A DNA stretch of 64,000 nucleotides, from NCBI GenBank assembly GCA_031002005.1, contig JARYHS010008074.1, positions 278,505,930-278,569,929 on the forward strand. The letters run 5' to 3'. Numbering within the stretch: the first letter of the stretch is position 1; every line of letters begins with the position of its first letter. The stretch comes from Vandiemenella viatica. Taxonomy: Eukaryota; Arthropoda; Insecta; Orthoptera; Morabidae. The notes under the pieces are model-generated. The model worked only from the letters and a program-made list of their open reading frames with translations, did not search any database and was not told the origin of the DNA. Made by a program: the position numbers and the translations under genes. Positions 33,787 through 44,889 of this stretch are shown here, piece by piece.

Positions 33787-34255
33787 ATACAATAAAATGG
33801 CTAAAAGAGAGAACAGAAGAGACTGCATTTGAATTAGTATGCCAAACTAAAACTGTGCACATGGATGTATTAATGCTAATATTTATAGTCATTGTGTAAA
33901 AAAACAATGGAGTTGTCAGTGATTAATGCATGTAAACCGTGCTCATCTTTTATAAGTACTGTATCAGTATTGTAATATAAGTTTAAAAGAAATTTCATAC
34001 ATATTTATTATGTTGTTTATCATATGTACAAAACTTTATTGTGATAAGGGGGAAAGGGAGGGGGGGCTCAATTTACACACACTGTAACATTATGCTATGA
34101 TCACCATACATCAACCTTAATAAACAGAATAGCCTAATTAAGAGTTCCAACTTTTTATTTATCTGTAAGATGATGTTACTTTCTGTAGAAAATATGTACC
34201 TTTTGTATCTTTGAGAATCATATCATCTTAGAAATAAAGCAACTTTTCTTATACC
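33787..34255 (+). other. Candidate 3'-terminal exon (3' UTR) of the flippase gene
   Basis: A strong acceptor (T-rich tract plus cag, ending 33786) is followed by UTR-like sequence with poly(A) signals AATAAA at 34119-34124 and 34233-34238. In phase 0 from the donor at 11880 only UTR is expected, since the stop precedes the donor. In another phase the first 38 codons are open (WLKERTEETAFELVCQTKT..., stop near 33898), which may be chance or the tail of an alternative isoform. The link to the exon at 11778 is inference: a 21.9-kb intron is implied. Confidence 0.35.
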
Positions 34256-34805
34256 AAAAACATATGTTGTATTTGCAAACTATCTTACCAATATCCACCA
34301 CAAAGTCAAGATTTGGAAGGTCTCTGAAGCATGAAAAATACTGAGTTAAAATTTAACTTTAAAAAAAGAATATGAAAAATAACAATACCAGATTTTTTCT
34401 GTTATTTTATTTGTCATACAAATTTAAAATTTTGCCCACATGCACTTTCTAGCTTTATTTTCTTTGGATTTACTTTTCAGTTTTCCATTAATGCAAAGTC
34501 ACTTTCACCTGGTTTTATGGGCTTGATGAAGTGAGGTACATCTTGAAATGCCTAAAACGTAGTATCCTTGTCACAAAAAGTGAAGGGAGCGCTGGAAGAA
34601 ATTACTCAATTAAGTAGTTGTCTAAAGAGAGTAGAACTTAATACTAGCAAACAGTTACGTGTTCCCCAAGTTGGTTGTAAATATGAGTAATATGAAAATC
34701 TTAGGAATTTGTTAGATGAAGAAATGGGAAGACAAACTGAAGGATGTAAAAGAATTCATGAGAGGTGCAGCCTGAGAGAACAGAACCAGAAGATACATAA
34801 TATAT
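34256..34805. other. Intergenic, nothing recognised
   Basis: No coding or repeat signature identified. Confidence 0.4.
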
Positions 34806-34965
34806 TCTTATCCGGTGACTAGCCGAGTGAGCGGGGATATTTCGGCAATCGGAATTTCTGTCACCATCTTCACTTCACCAGAAGATGCCAACAGAGATCC
34901 CGATCATCGAACTATCTTTTGAAGACATCCTGCTCACTCGACTGGTCATCCGAGAAGACTACATT
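34806..34965. repeat. Imperfect inverted repeat, MITE-like
   Basis: The outer arm 'ccggtgactagccgagtgag' (34812-34831) pairs with 'ctcactcgactggtcatccg' (34933-34952). Inner blocks 'atcggaatttctg' and 'cttcacttcacc' have weaker partners around 34880-34910. Non-coding. Confidence 0.6.
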
Positions 34966-35449
34966 AATTCTCAACGCTGAGAGAAACTTCGATCTTACAG
35001 AAGATATTTGTTACAATAGCGTTAGCCGCAATGTCTGACCCAAGACTGGCATATTTATTCCTCAGTACAAAGGAACACATTACTATTTATAAAATTAGAA
35101 GAAACATATATGTAAGGTTACAAGTGCATAAAGTAAGAGCAACATTTCAAATTCAGTCTTAAAATTCATCTTTTGACAAACATTTTGCATATATATTAAC
35201 TATTACATCAACTGCTTTCTCTTACAGAAATGAAAAACTGCAGAGCAATACTAACTCACCATGAGACCTTGTAACATCATATGATCTGTGCAAAATTATG
35301 AATTAATTGATGGACAAAAATAGAGACACAAAATTCTTAGAAAATAGAAGGGGCTAAATCTAAGGAGCAGAAATGAGATTGCAATTCACGAAAATATAAT
35401 TCTGATGGAGCACATTCTCCCATGGCAATTGCCTGTAATCCAATTACCA
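34966..35449. other. Intergenic, nothing recognised
   Basis: No feature identified. Confidence 0.4.
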
Positions 35450-38032
35450 CTTTTTTATTTTCTTATATAATTTGAGGGTTAAATTCCTCCCCATCTACTT
35501 CTGTGATTTACAAATTTTAAATTTAAATTCCTTCAGCGTTTTTGGTAAATTATTCATCGCTTCGCTTGGTCATTTGTTCCAGTCCCTGAAACCCTAACCA
35601 ACAAAAGAAAATTTCCCCAAACCTTTATGCACAAAATTTAGTGCCAAGTAGTGGTCATGATCACCTTTCCCCTTCAATGCACTATTCCTAATCCCTCCAA
35701 GCCACACCACCAACATATCCTTGTACTCTCTTCACCCCCCCCCCTCCTGTCCTCGTATGACTCCCAATCCAGCTACCTCATCATATCACATACTGACTGA
35801 GTCCTGCAATAATTTCCACAAACAAATCTGGTTGCTCTTCTTTGCATGCCCACCCAGGCTATTGTATTTGACACCCTAGATGTGGGTTCCAGACTACACC
35901 ACCAAATAAATTTTGTCACCTAATTCCCTAACATCACTGGTACATCCTCTCATCAACCCTCTCCAATAAATGCATGATTTTTTAACCTCTTTGTACCACT
36001 TGTCCAATGTGCTCTGCCCAGATTAGGTGTTATCAAACATTATGCCAAGATATTTACACTTCGAGCTTTCTACAAGCAATTCTGACCCCACCCTATAATC
36101 ATAAAGAACCTTTACTTTTTATCTGTGTACCTAATAAGCCGACTCTTCTTGTCATTTATCTACCCATTTAGATATTCTATCCAACACACACTGCAGCTTT
36201 TCATAGCCTTCTCATGTTTTGATCATTTTATATACCACTATACCATCTGCAAACAACTTAAATTATGACTTTAAACTATCAATACAATCATTCATTAGAA
36301 TAATGAACAGGATTGGTCCCGATACACTATAGTGTGGCACTCCCATATTTACTTCCACCTATTTGATAATGTATTTCCTACTCTAACACTTGGGCTCTCT
36401 GGCTTTTACGAATTGCTCTACCCAGCAAATAACTTTTTCATCCAATCCAATAGTTTTCAGTTTATTTAAAACTATTTTATGGCTCACTCTGTAAAACGCC
36501 TTAGAAAGATCTAGTGTTACACTATCAACTGGTCCATCTCCTCTGCAATATCTTGCATATAGCCTACCATCTGAGATTCATATAAATATACTTGCCTAAA
36601 GCCATGTTGTCGACCTGCAAACCAGTTTCTTTCCTCACAGACATTTCTGATATGGTTGCATATCAATCTCCATTATTTTGCCTATCACTCATGTCAAACT
36701 AATCGGCCTATAATTTTCAACCCTATCAGTCACCCCCCTTTATGAACCAGTACTACTATCAGTCCTCTGGTAAGCAGGAAGACTCATTTTAAATAAAATT
36801 TAAAGGTAAGGTACAATATTGTATCCCACAATCTTTAATACATCTGTAGTAATGTTACCTACACCAGCCCCTTTGTGTTTCTTGTTGTTGTTTTTTAGCT
36901 TTCTCAGTTAATTCATAATTTACTGAGAATTTATTTCAAATTTTGTAGTTTCTTCATTTATTCTTATCGGGATTTATTCCCTCCCAACACAGGATGATAG
37001 TTCCTAGTGGTCTCATTAAACCAGTTACTCAATATCTCCGGCATTTTAAAAACCTCAGTGACTTCAACTCCATTCCGATCCACAACTGTCTGAATACCTT
37101 CTCTTCCCCTGAGTTTTCTAACATATCCATACAAATTACTAGATGCTTCATTCAGTGGTCCCCTTTCACTAATAATATTTTCTGTAAACCCATCATTAGC
37201 TTTTCTCATTGCTCTTATTAATTGCTTGTTTAGTTGCTTTAAGAGCTCCTTACTGCCTTCCTGCCTCTTAACTCTGTTGTGTTCCCATCTCACTAACCTC
37301 TTTAAACTTCTCACCTCCATATTGTAATATGTAGGTACTGTACTTCTCTTTATTTTTTGCTTTGGAATATACATTTCCTCACTCTTTTTTATTATATCAA
37401 ACTCTTTCCACTTCGCCTCCACTATACTTGTGCCATCCATCCATTTGCTGAACATTTCCCTACAATATTTCTTCAATTCTTAACTCTATGCCTTTTTATA
37501 ATTATATCTCTTTCCCCCTTCTATTTTAACCACTGGTTAATTGAATCCCCTAATCCATCAGTACTGCATTGTGATCACTGATTCCTTTAGTTACATGATA
37601 CACCACAAGATTTTCATTAGGCCTTATTAGAAAGATATCCAACATGTTTGATCCCCTCGTGTTCCGCTCTACCACTTGTGTAAAACTTCCTTCCCTTACT
37701 GAGGTATTTTCAAATCTCTGTTCCCATGTGTTATTAATCTTATTTCCTACCCTGTTGACACCTGGGAAATTTAAATCCCCTCCAGTAATGACCTTTTACA
37801 CTCACATCTGAACTGTGAATATTAATTTAGTTACTCTCCAAGAACCTTATCTTCAATACGGTAAGTAGCCAACACCCTGATTTTTTTCTTTTCTATTACC
37901 TCAAAAATATATCCCAAGTAACTCATGGTCATGATCTATAAACACTAGACAACCATAGTATTCTTTGCTAACTAGTATGAATACCCCTCCATCTATATCT
38001 GCATTACACTCTGTAACCATCGGGGAAAACCT
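35450..38032 (-). mobile_element. CR1-like LINE copy C, 3' part (RT, linker, end of endonuclease)
   Basis: Minus-strand element. The longest intact piece is 37476-36964: the pre-RT basic region YYNMEVRSLKRLVRWEHNRV and the linker ILSNWFNETTRNYHP, with 'NLYGYVRKLRGREGIQ' between. The endonuclease C-terminal part (DGGVFILVSKEYYGC, SDHDHELLGI-like) lies at about 38010-37905. RT motifs continue to about 36290, and the thumb and C-terminal part to about 35480. The element is cut at 38032 by the LTR retrotransposon and resumes at 41433. Frameshifts are present. Confidence 0.8.
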
Positions 38033-38363
38033 TGTGACAGAACAGAAACATTTCATAAGAAAATCAAATTTTTGTTTCCTGAGAGTAGACAAAAATCAAT
38101 ATATTTATTCTTAAAGAAAGGAAATGTAAGTTGCTATGGAGATCAGAAATCAAGAGATAGCTAGAGGCTAGTGACATAGAGACAGATCGGATGCCTTTAA
38201 ATCATTTCATTGCTGAAGAACCTTGCATCTTCGAGTACTACAGAAGACCGATGTAGTTCCTAGAGGAATACAAGTTGTGCATAATAAATGGAAAACTGTT
38301 GAAAACAAAAGGATTGAATTCTTTATATTTATAATCAATTCATAAGATATCAGTCACGCGATA
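38033..38363 (+). repeat. 5' LTR of Gypsy-type retrotransposon (331 bp)
   Basis: Begins TGTGACAGAAC and ends about ...GTCACGCGATA. It pairs with 41102-41432 at equal length with about 13 differences (about 4%) counted by eye. An AATAAA-type signal lies in 'cataataaatgg' (about 38279-38290). Immediately downstream 'tggcgatgtgtagatgac' (38364-38381) is the expected place for a primer-binding site and begins with the usual TGG. Confidence 0.9.
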
Positions 38364-39050
38364 TGGCGATGTGTAGATGACTTGGCAATGAAAAATGTGT
38401 ATTCACCAAAGCAAACTTGTCTACGGAAGAAAAAACATTTAACAGTTACGACAACGCCGCTAGCAGAATCACTGGAATTTACCAGTTTACAACACTGCAG
38501 ACGACGAGAACAACTGATATAATTATTTTCATCTCTGGCTGTTGGAGCATATCTTCGACGAACATCTGGTTGCGGATAGCAGACACGACGACGACAAAGC
38601 TACAGTCTTTGGAGTAAACATCGATCTTCGATTGGCAAGATTTGTTTACAAACATTTAAGCTAAGTATATGTGTATTAGGCGTGACCAGTGAAGCGTCCT
38701 AACATAAATGACTATAAACTACCTTCCAAAAGTGAGGCATTGTAGTTAATTGCATGGTTACGAACTTTTGAAGTCGGAAAATTCGCTTTATGCAAACAAA
38801 CTTTGGAGTTGAGTAGAACTTCTTGAATCATTTCTTTTCTTGTTTGTTTGATATGTTTGAATTATACTGAACCCTTGTGTGCCTTATTCACACGGTAGTA
38901 TTTATCAAATGGTGTGTAACTCTCCTACTAAGATTGTAATTTCTTCTTGTAATCTTGCTGTTGTAATTACGAGAATTACTTATTTATTTTTTCGCAGGAA
39001 CTTTTATCGTTTTCTAAATATTAATCTAATCGTCTCTCTGGTTCATCAAC

Positions 39051-39998
39051 ATGGAGAGAGAATTAACTGATGAATTATCACCAGTAGAGGAGGTTATCTC
39101 ACATGCAGAATCCAATGTTTCTACTAACACAATGTCAGATATCAACCTTACCACCAACAGCATTATGCTGAATAGTTCAGATAGGGATTCTTTGAACATG
39201 AATCATTTCTCTACATTCACTCCTGGCGAGGATTTTCTTGGGTTTTCAAATCAATCTCAGCCAAATAAAAGGATTGAACAAACACCCTGTACCAACACAC
39301 ATACCACCATATCTTCGACAGATGATCTCCTTGTCCTATTGATTGCACAGATGAAGGACCAAACTTCAAAAATAGCTAGTCAAATTTTGGAATTAAAAGA
39401 CAGTCAAAATGCACAGATTTTAGAATTAAAAGACAATCACATATCACAAATTTTGGATTTAAAAAACACCTTTGAGGAACAATTAAACAATAAACTTTAA
39501 TTCCAGTATCAAGTTATCATACAAGGAATCAATAACAAATTAAATTCCTTTGAGGAAAAATTAAATCAAAAGTCATACTCCCTCTCAAAGAGTATTACAG
39601 ATGGAGACAGTTGGAATGAGGTAATTGATAAAAGGCAGACCCTTTCAATAATAACATCTGATACTATCAATATTGAGCAACCAATTTCATCGCAACCATC
39701 TGATGTTCACACTAAGTTTGAAGAACCATTAGGATATAGTAAACCAATGCAAATTACAGTTGATACTAAGTACTCCATTTTGCCACAACCAATTAGTACA
39801 TGTAATACAACCACATCTTTAGCAACCAATACTAGCTGCATACCAGAAAACGATTCTTCTGAATCATCCAACAATGATCTTGTTGAATTATTCCAGGAGA
39901 TTGTCAATAAGTGTAATGTTTATAAAACAAGTGAAAATTTGGAAGTTTTTCTAGAGGGACGTGAACCACTTTTGATCACTAACTATGCCTTCTCATGA
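39051..39998 (+). pseudogene. gag-like ORF with coiled coil, one in-frame stop
   Basis: ATG at 39051 (MERELTDELSPVEEVISH...). The frame runs to TAA at 39498-39500 and then stays open in the same frame to TGA at 39996-39998, about 315 codons in all. The part before the stop ends in a coiled coil built of three near-repeats (QILELKDS, QILELKDN, QILDLKNT; about 39380-39470, 36-bp period). The later part is Ser/Thr-rich with no zinc knuckle visible. It is assigned as gag only from its position between leader and pol remnant; I do not recognise a capsid domain. Confidence 0.6.
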
Positions 39999-40439
39999 CA
40001 GTATAATGGATGTTGTGGAAATACAAAAACCAAACAGCACCCCTCTAGTTTCTCAAATTGGAGTGACAGTGGTAAAACTTACTGACAATGGGTCTAAGAT
40101 GAATGTACTTAAATGCACATTACCACCACATGATGTGAAACAGATGCAGGCCAAATTGGCACAGCAAAAACTGCATAGTAAAAACAAATAATTGTATAAT
40201 GAACCAAGACCTGACCTCCTGAGAAGGAAAAAAGTAAAGCAGAAAACAATGATTTCTTCACAAACCTGCTTTCTGAAAAAGAAAAAAGTGAGAAAGAAAC
40301 CAATGATTTCTTCACTAATGCATTACTTGAAGAGGAAAAAAGTTAAGTTTAAAAGACAAAGTAATATTAAACCTATGGTATACGATGTTGGTCTTTTAGT
40401 TAGTTTTAGTACAAACACACTTTAAATCCCCTGCTGTTG

Positions 40440-40597
40440 ACAAGGAAATAAAAAATAATAATTTTTTGTATGAAGGACTATACGAAATTTTTAATAGGAC
40501 TAATTTCAACTCATATACCATAATTGTCCCGGGTAGTAAGACATTGAAAGGAAACTATCATGTGACTGCACTTAAACTTTTTAAGGAAATGAACTAG
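40440..40597 (+). pseudogene. Integrase C-terminal tail remnant
   Basis: A plus-strand open piece, '..LYEGLYEIFNRTNFNSYTI' and 'KGNYHVTALKLF', ending at a TAG. The pattern (L-Y-x-G-x-Y-x-I ... N-x-Y ... K-G-x-Y-H-V-x-x-L-K) is that of the C-terminal domain of Ty3/Gypsy integrases. It is the only pol remnant seen, which implies a large internal deletion. Confidence 0.5.
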
Positions 40598-41101
40598 TTT
40601 AAAACAATAATTTTTAGGTCCAGGTACCTTTTCCTTCCAAATATCTAATCTATTGTTTCTTACATACACAAATGTGGTTGAAAGGGACAGTAGAAACTGT
40701 CATATTCATAGGAAAATAATTTTTATTTTTGACCAGAAAGAGTGCCACTTTTGTTACCCGATCAATACTTACAAAACTACGTAGACCAGAAAATGTAGCT
40801 TTAGACTTGAAAAAGATTGTGGTCAGTTACATTTCATTATAATGTCATAGTTATGTAATATGAAAACAGAATTTTATTTATTATTGCATATATGTATGCA
40901 TTATGAAATATTTGAAGACACTACCGTGACAGGACTTGTGAGATTTCTGAATTTTTTTTTAGTTTGCTTTTTGTGTTTCTTGAATGTTCTATATAATATT
41001 TCTACTAGGAACAAAAGAAATGAGTATCACTGGATGCAAGGTTACTTTTATAAGTTTACCAATCTCTTTTTAAGCAAAGCCATGGTAAACTTGAGGAGGC
41101 A

Positions 41102-41432
41102 TGTGACAGAACAAAAACATTTAATAAGAAAATCATATTTTTGTTCCCTGAGAGTAGACAAAAATCAATATATTTATTCTTAAAGAAAAGAAATGTAGGT
41201 TGCTATGGAGATCATAAATCAAGAGATAGCTAGAGGCTAGTGACAAAGAGACAGATCGGATGCCTTTAAATCATTTCATTGCTGAAGAACCTTGCATCTT
41301 CGAGTACTACAGAAGTCCGATGTAGTTCCTAGAGGAATACAAGTTGTGCATAATAAATGGAAAACTGTTGAAAACAAAAGGATTGAATTATTTATATTTA
41401 TAATCTATTCTTAAGATATCAGTCACACGATA
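41102..41432 (+). repeat. 3' LTR of Gypsy-type retrotransposon (331 bp)
   Basis: Partner of 38033-38363. Begins TGTGACAGAAC and ends ...GTCACACGATA. The flank beyond it is CR1-like copy C resuming. Target duplication is only approximate (aacct on the left, aactt on the right if the LTR ends at '..cgat'). Confidence 0.9.
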
Positions 41433-42432
41433 ACTTCCTTGACTAATAGTCCTCCTTTTAACCAATACTCTACACCTATAATCACTTGTGGTTGATGTAT
41501 CTCTATTAAGTTTGCAAATTCTATTACTCTGTCCATTATACTCCTACAGTGCACCAATAACACTCTTATTTTTGGCTTTTTGGTATTTTCAACATTAACC
41601 TTTGTCTTTCCAGTTTTGCCCACATCCATTTTTATTTCTACAGCTTCATCTATTTCTTTAACATTTGCATTTTATCCTATCATTCATCTACAATCAGTAT
41701 CCCTCTGATCATTTATTTTTATCCCCTCACCAGCAACCCCTAATATGAAAAAGGCACAGTACTGAACCTATCATAACTGGAAGTGGGTTCCCTTACAGTT
41801 GTAGCTAACAGCTCAGAAAATACTCCCTTTCCCCTTCTATTTAGGAGTAGGCCGTGCCTAGTAAATCCCCACCTACCATTGGTGTTCACAGGCACAATCC
41901 TCAAAAAAGAACTAATGCCTCTTTCAAGTAGCATCTCTGTTTCAAAGTTTTCCCGCCTAACTGTGTGGTTCAACTGTAGCCAATCACAGAGACGTAGAAC
42001 CTGCACGAGTTATACCCTGATATGCTGTGCTCCTTCACCACCTTCCTTAGGACACTCTCTATACTATAACTTGCATTCCCATCAATACTATTGTCCACAC
42101 CTCACACTACGGCTACTCTATTGTCCTCAGTGAAATCCCTACAAAGTGATCATATATATTCTATTACCTGCCCTAATATTGCACTGGGTTTGAAAAAGCA
42201 TGTGACCTGGTAGGATCTGCCTAAGTGATCCTGCAGAAGAGAGTGTACATCTCTCCCATGGCTGTTACCTAGGAGCAGAACATTTATGTTCCTATTTTTG
42301 CCTTCCACACCTCTATTCCTGCAGGCCTGCTGCATGTTACCTACTCCTACATCTACACGAGCCTCTTCCCCATCTGAATTTGGTAACAGGTCAAACCTAT
42401 TTCTCCCCACAATTTCTGGAGTATTTCACAGA
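41433..42432 (-). mobile_element. CR1-like LINE copy C, 5' part (endonuclease start and ORF1 esterase)
   Basis: Continuation of the element at 35450-38032. The endonuclease N-terminus VLLVHCRSIMDRVIEFANL and PQVIIGVEYWLKGG lie at about 41580-41440. ORF1 C-terminal part: the SGNH-type nucleophile block LLLGNSHGRDVHSLLQ at about 42290-42240, and a closing block 'FTRHGLLLNRRGKG' at about 41860-41820, where the catalytic His of the DxxH region would fall. These two blocks are the best evidence in the window for the esterase. ORF1 is truncated near 42432, so the PHD finger seen in copy A is missing here. Confidence 0.8.
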
Positions 42433-43039
42433 GTCAAAAAAATCATGAAGATGTGCATGAATATATAAAAAGTTAAGAAGACCTCAGAAAACATAAGAAA
42501 TTTTTTTGGGGGGAAATATCAGGTCAAATTTGGAGTAATAATGATGAAACAGCAAAAGCAATTAATGCAAAGAAAAATAATAGGAATGAGACCATTCAAA
42601 ACCAATAGAGTAAAAAGGATGTGAGAAGGAGAAATGAAGCAGCAAATTCATTCCAAAGAATAAAGAAAAAACTAGAAACAAGGGAATGTCAAAAAAAAAA
42701 AAATTAATGTGTTGGCTAAATAGAGAAATAAAGTGACAAAACATATGATTCATACAACTCAAAACCATTTGTGCATACAGAAAAGTTAATAAAAACAGAA
42801 GCACAAAAAAGACCTCTACCAATGAGTAGTTCAAGACTTTCACTAAAGTGAAAATGGAAACTCAATCATACCAGATAATTCAAGTGGAAGTATGAGAGGA
42901 TCTAAAAAGAAAAAACAAATCGCAAGAAGCAATATTAAAGAATGAGCAGTAAGCACGACCATAGTGATCTCCAAACAAAAATAAGTACAAGATTGCAACT
43001 TTTATCCCTACATTAAATTTTTCGAGCTTTATGGTCTAC
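42433..43039. other. A-rich non-coding stretch
   Basis: A-rich plus strand with no recognised gene or repeat. Confidence 0.4.
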
Positions 43040-43215
43040 TGAGATTATTAGTGCTGGGATGATGAAAAAGAAGGAATTTAGGCATAACCTTCCAATGAAA
43101 CCATTCAGTTATTCACCCGCCATGATTTAGGAATTCTGAAGGCTAAGACTGGGAATCAAATCCAAGTCCTCTCAAACATTTGCCCACTGGGCTCACTTAC
43201 ACAGTCCAGATTTTT
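43040..43215 (-). mobile_element. tRNA-derived SINE, strongly diverged copy
   Basis: On the minus strand the B-box-like 'ggatttgattccc' (about 43165-43153) and body pieces corresponding to the 'aaatcactc...ggatgctt' region of the SINE family are recognisable. Confidence 0.45.
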
Positions 43216-43329
43216 AAAATAACTGATGGAAGTATGAGACATGAAGTCTGAATTTCAAATTAATCTCGTTTTTATTATGGGTAGATATCACCAAATTCTA
43301 TTTTTTGTTTTTTCTGCTTTAAACTTTAC

Positions 43330-43530
43330 AGCTAAATGGAGCCAGGAATGGATTGGTGGGAAGGGGGTGGCAAGGAGTGGGAAGGAATTATGCCATGGCA
43401 TTTTGAAGGAATTATTGAAGAATTTGCGTGGTGTGATTTTGTGAAACCATGGTAAAACAAAGTCTGATAGCCAGATGGAGATTTAAAATGAGCATCCTTC
43501 CAAATGCCAGGCCCCAGTGTTCCTGCACAT
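43330..43530 (-). mobile_element. tRNA-derived SINE, diverged copy
   Basis: Minus-strand copy. 'ccatggtttcac', 'ttcaaaatgccatggca' and 'aattccttcccactccttgcc' match the body of the SINE at 16925-17159. The B box is degenerate ('ttttaaatctcc'). Confidence 0.6.
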
Positions 43531-44889
43531 CCAGCTGGCTTCGTCCAATGGATGCTGAGATAATTTGCAACAGATGAATGAAAACAATATAGAGATAAAC
43601 TTATATCTGTTATTCAAGGAATAAGAAAAGTCACATAACCAAGTATCCACAAAAGAGGTTTCTTGGAGGAAAGAAGTATACAAAAAAAAAAAAAAAAAAA
43701 AATGTGAGAGAATAATTGAAGGAGTACTAATATTGAAATTCACAGTACTTTGATAAACCTCCATAGTTCACAACAAAGTGGGTGGAGGACGCATTACATC
43801 TGCCCTAATACGAGGGCTATTCAGGAAGTAGGGATTGTTTTCGCCTGACGCCGCTAGGAGCGCGCCGATCAGGTATATTTTGGTATATGCGTGTTCGGCA
43901 CTTCAGTCGGCATGCAGCCGTAACAACGTGAGCATCTCCGCGCTGCCTGTTTTTTTGATATTCAAATTTGAAATGTGCACTGCAATAGAAAATCCTGCCA
44001 GTTGTGAGGTGCGGTCAGTAATACTTTTTTGTTTGCAAAAAACCGAAAACCGATAGAAATTTATCGTCAACTGTGTGAAGTGTATGGAAACAACGTAATG
44101 AATAAAAGTTCCGTGTGGAAATGGTGCATCTAGTTTAAAAATGGCCGAACGAACGTTCATGATGAAGAGAAGAGTGGACGCCCGAGCATTATTACCGACG
44201 ATCTTGTCACTAAAGTGGATGAAAAGATTCGTGAAAACTGCCATTTCACAATAACTGAGCTTTCCCTTTGTTTTCCACAAGTTTCACGGACTTTGTTGTT
44301 TCAAATTGTCACTGAAAAGCTTGGCTATCACAAATTTTGTGCAAGGTGGGTGTCAAAAATCCTTACAGACCAACACAGAAGTCAGCGAATGGGGGCAGCT
44401 TTGACATTTCTGGACGCCTATCACAGACATGGTGATTCATTACTGGATCGAATCGCAACTGGTGACGAGACTTGGGTGAAACACGTCAATTGCGAGACAA
44501 AATTACAGTCTATGGAGTAGGGGCACACAAGTTCCCCCAAAAGACCAAGAAAATGTTTGCAAACAATGTCAGCAAGGAAGATAATGGCAATGGTGTTTTG
44601 GGATAGGCAACATGTGCTTTTTATTGATTTTCTCGCACCACGTGCAACAATAAATTGTGAGCAGTACTGTCAAACTTTGCGCAACCTTAGGAGAGCCATT
44701 CAAAACAAGCGCCGAGGAAAGTTGACGTCCAAAATTCTGTTTTTTCATGACAATGCCCGACCTCACACAGCAAACCGCACTCAGCAACTCCTTAATTCAT
44801 TCAAATGGGAGGTTTTCCCTCATCCACAGTCCAGACCTTGCACCAAGCGATTTTCACTTGTTTCCAAGAATGAAGACCTGGCTAGCAAC

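Larger units (their letters stand above)
38364..41101 (+). mobile_element. Internal region of Gypsy-type LTR retrotransposon, deleted and decayed
   Basis: Only about 2.7 kb separates the LTRs, too short for a complete gag-pol. It contains a leader, a gag-like ORF (39051-39998), then unassigned frames (39985-40190, 40192-40425), and an integrase-tail-like piece at about 40440-40597. The protease, RT, RNase H and most of the integrase are absent. A purine-rich 'ttgaggaggca' just before 41102 is a plausible polypurine tract. Confidence 0.8.

Noticed and set aside
33700..33900. Alternative reading of 33787 exon as coding tail (WLKERTEET...)
   Set aside because: It needs a different intron phase from the only donor identified; kept as a UTR candidate only.
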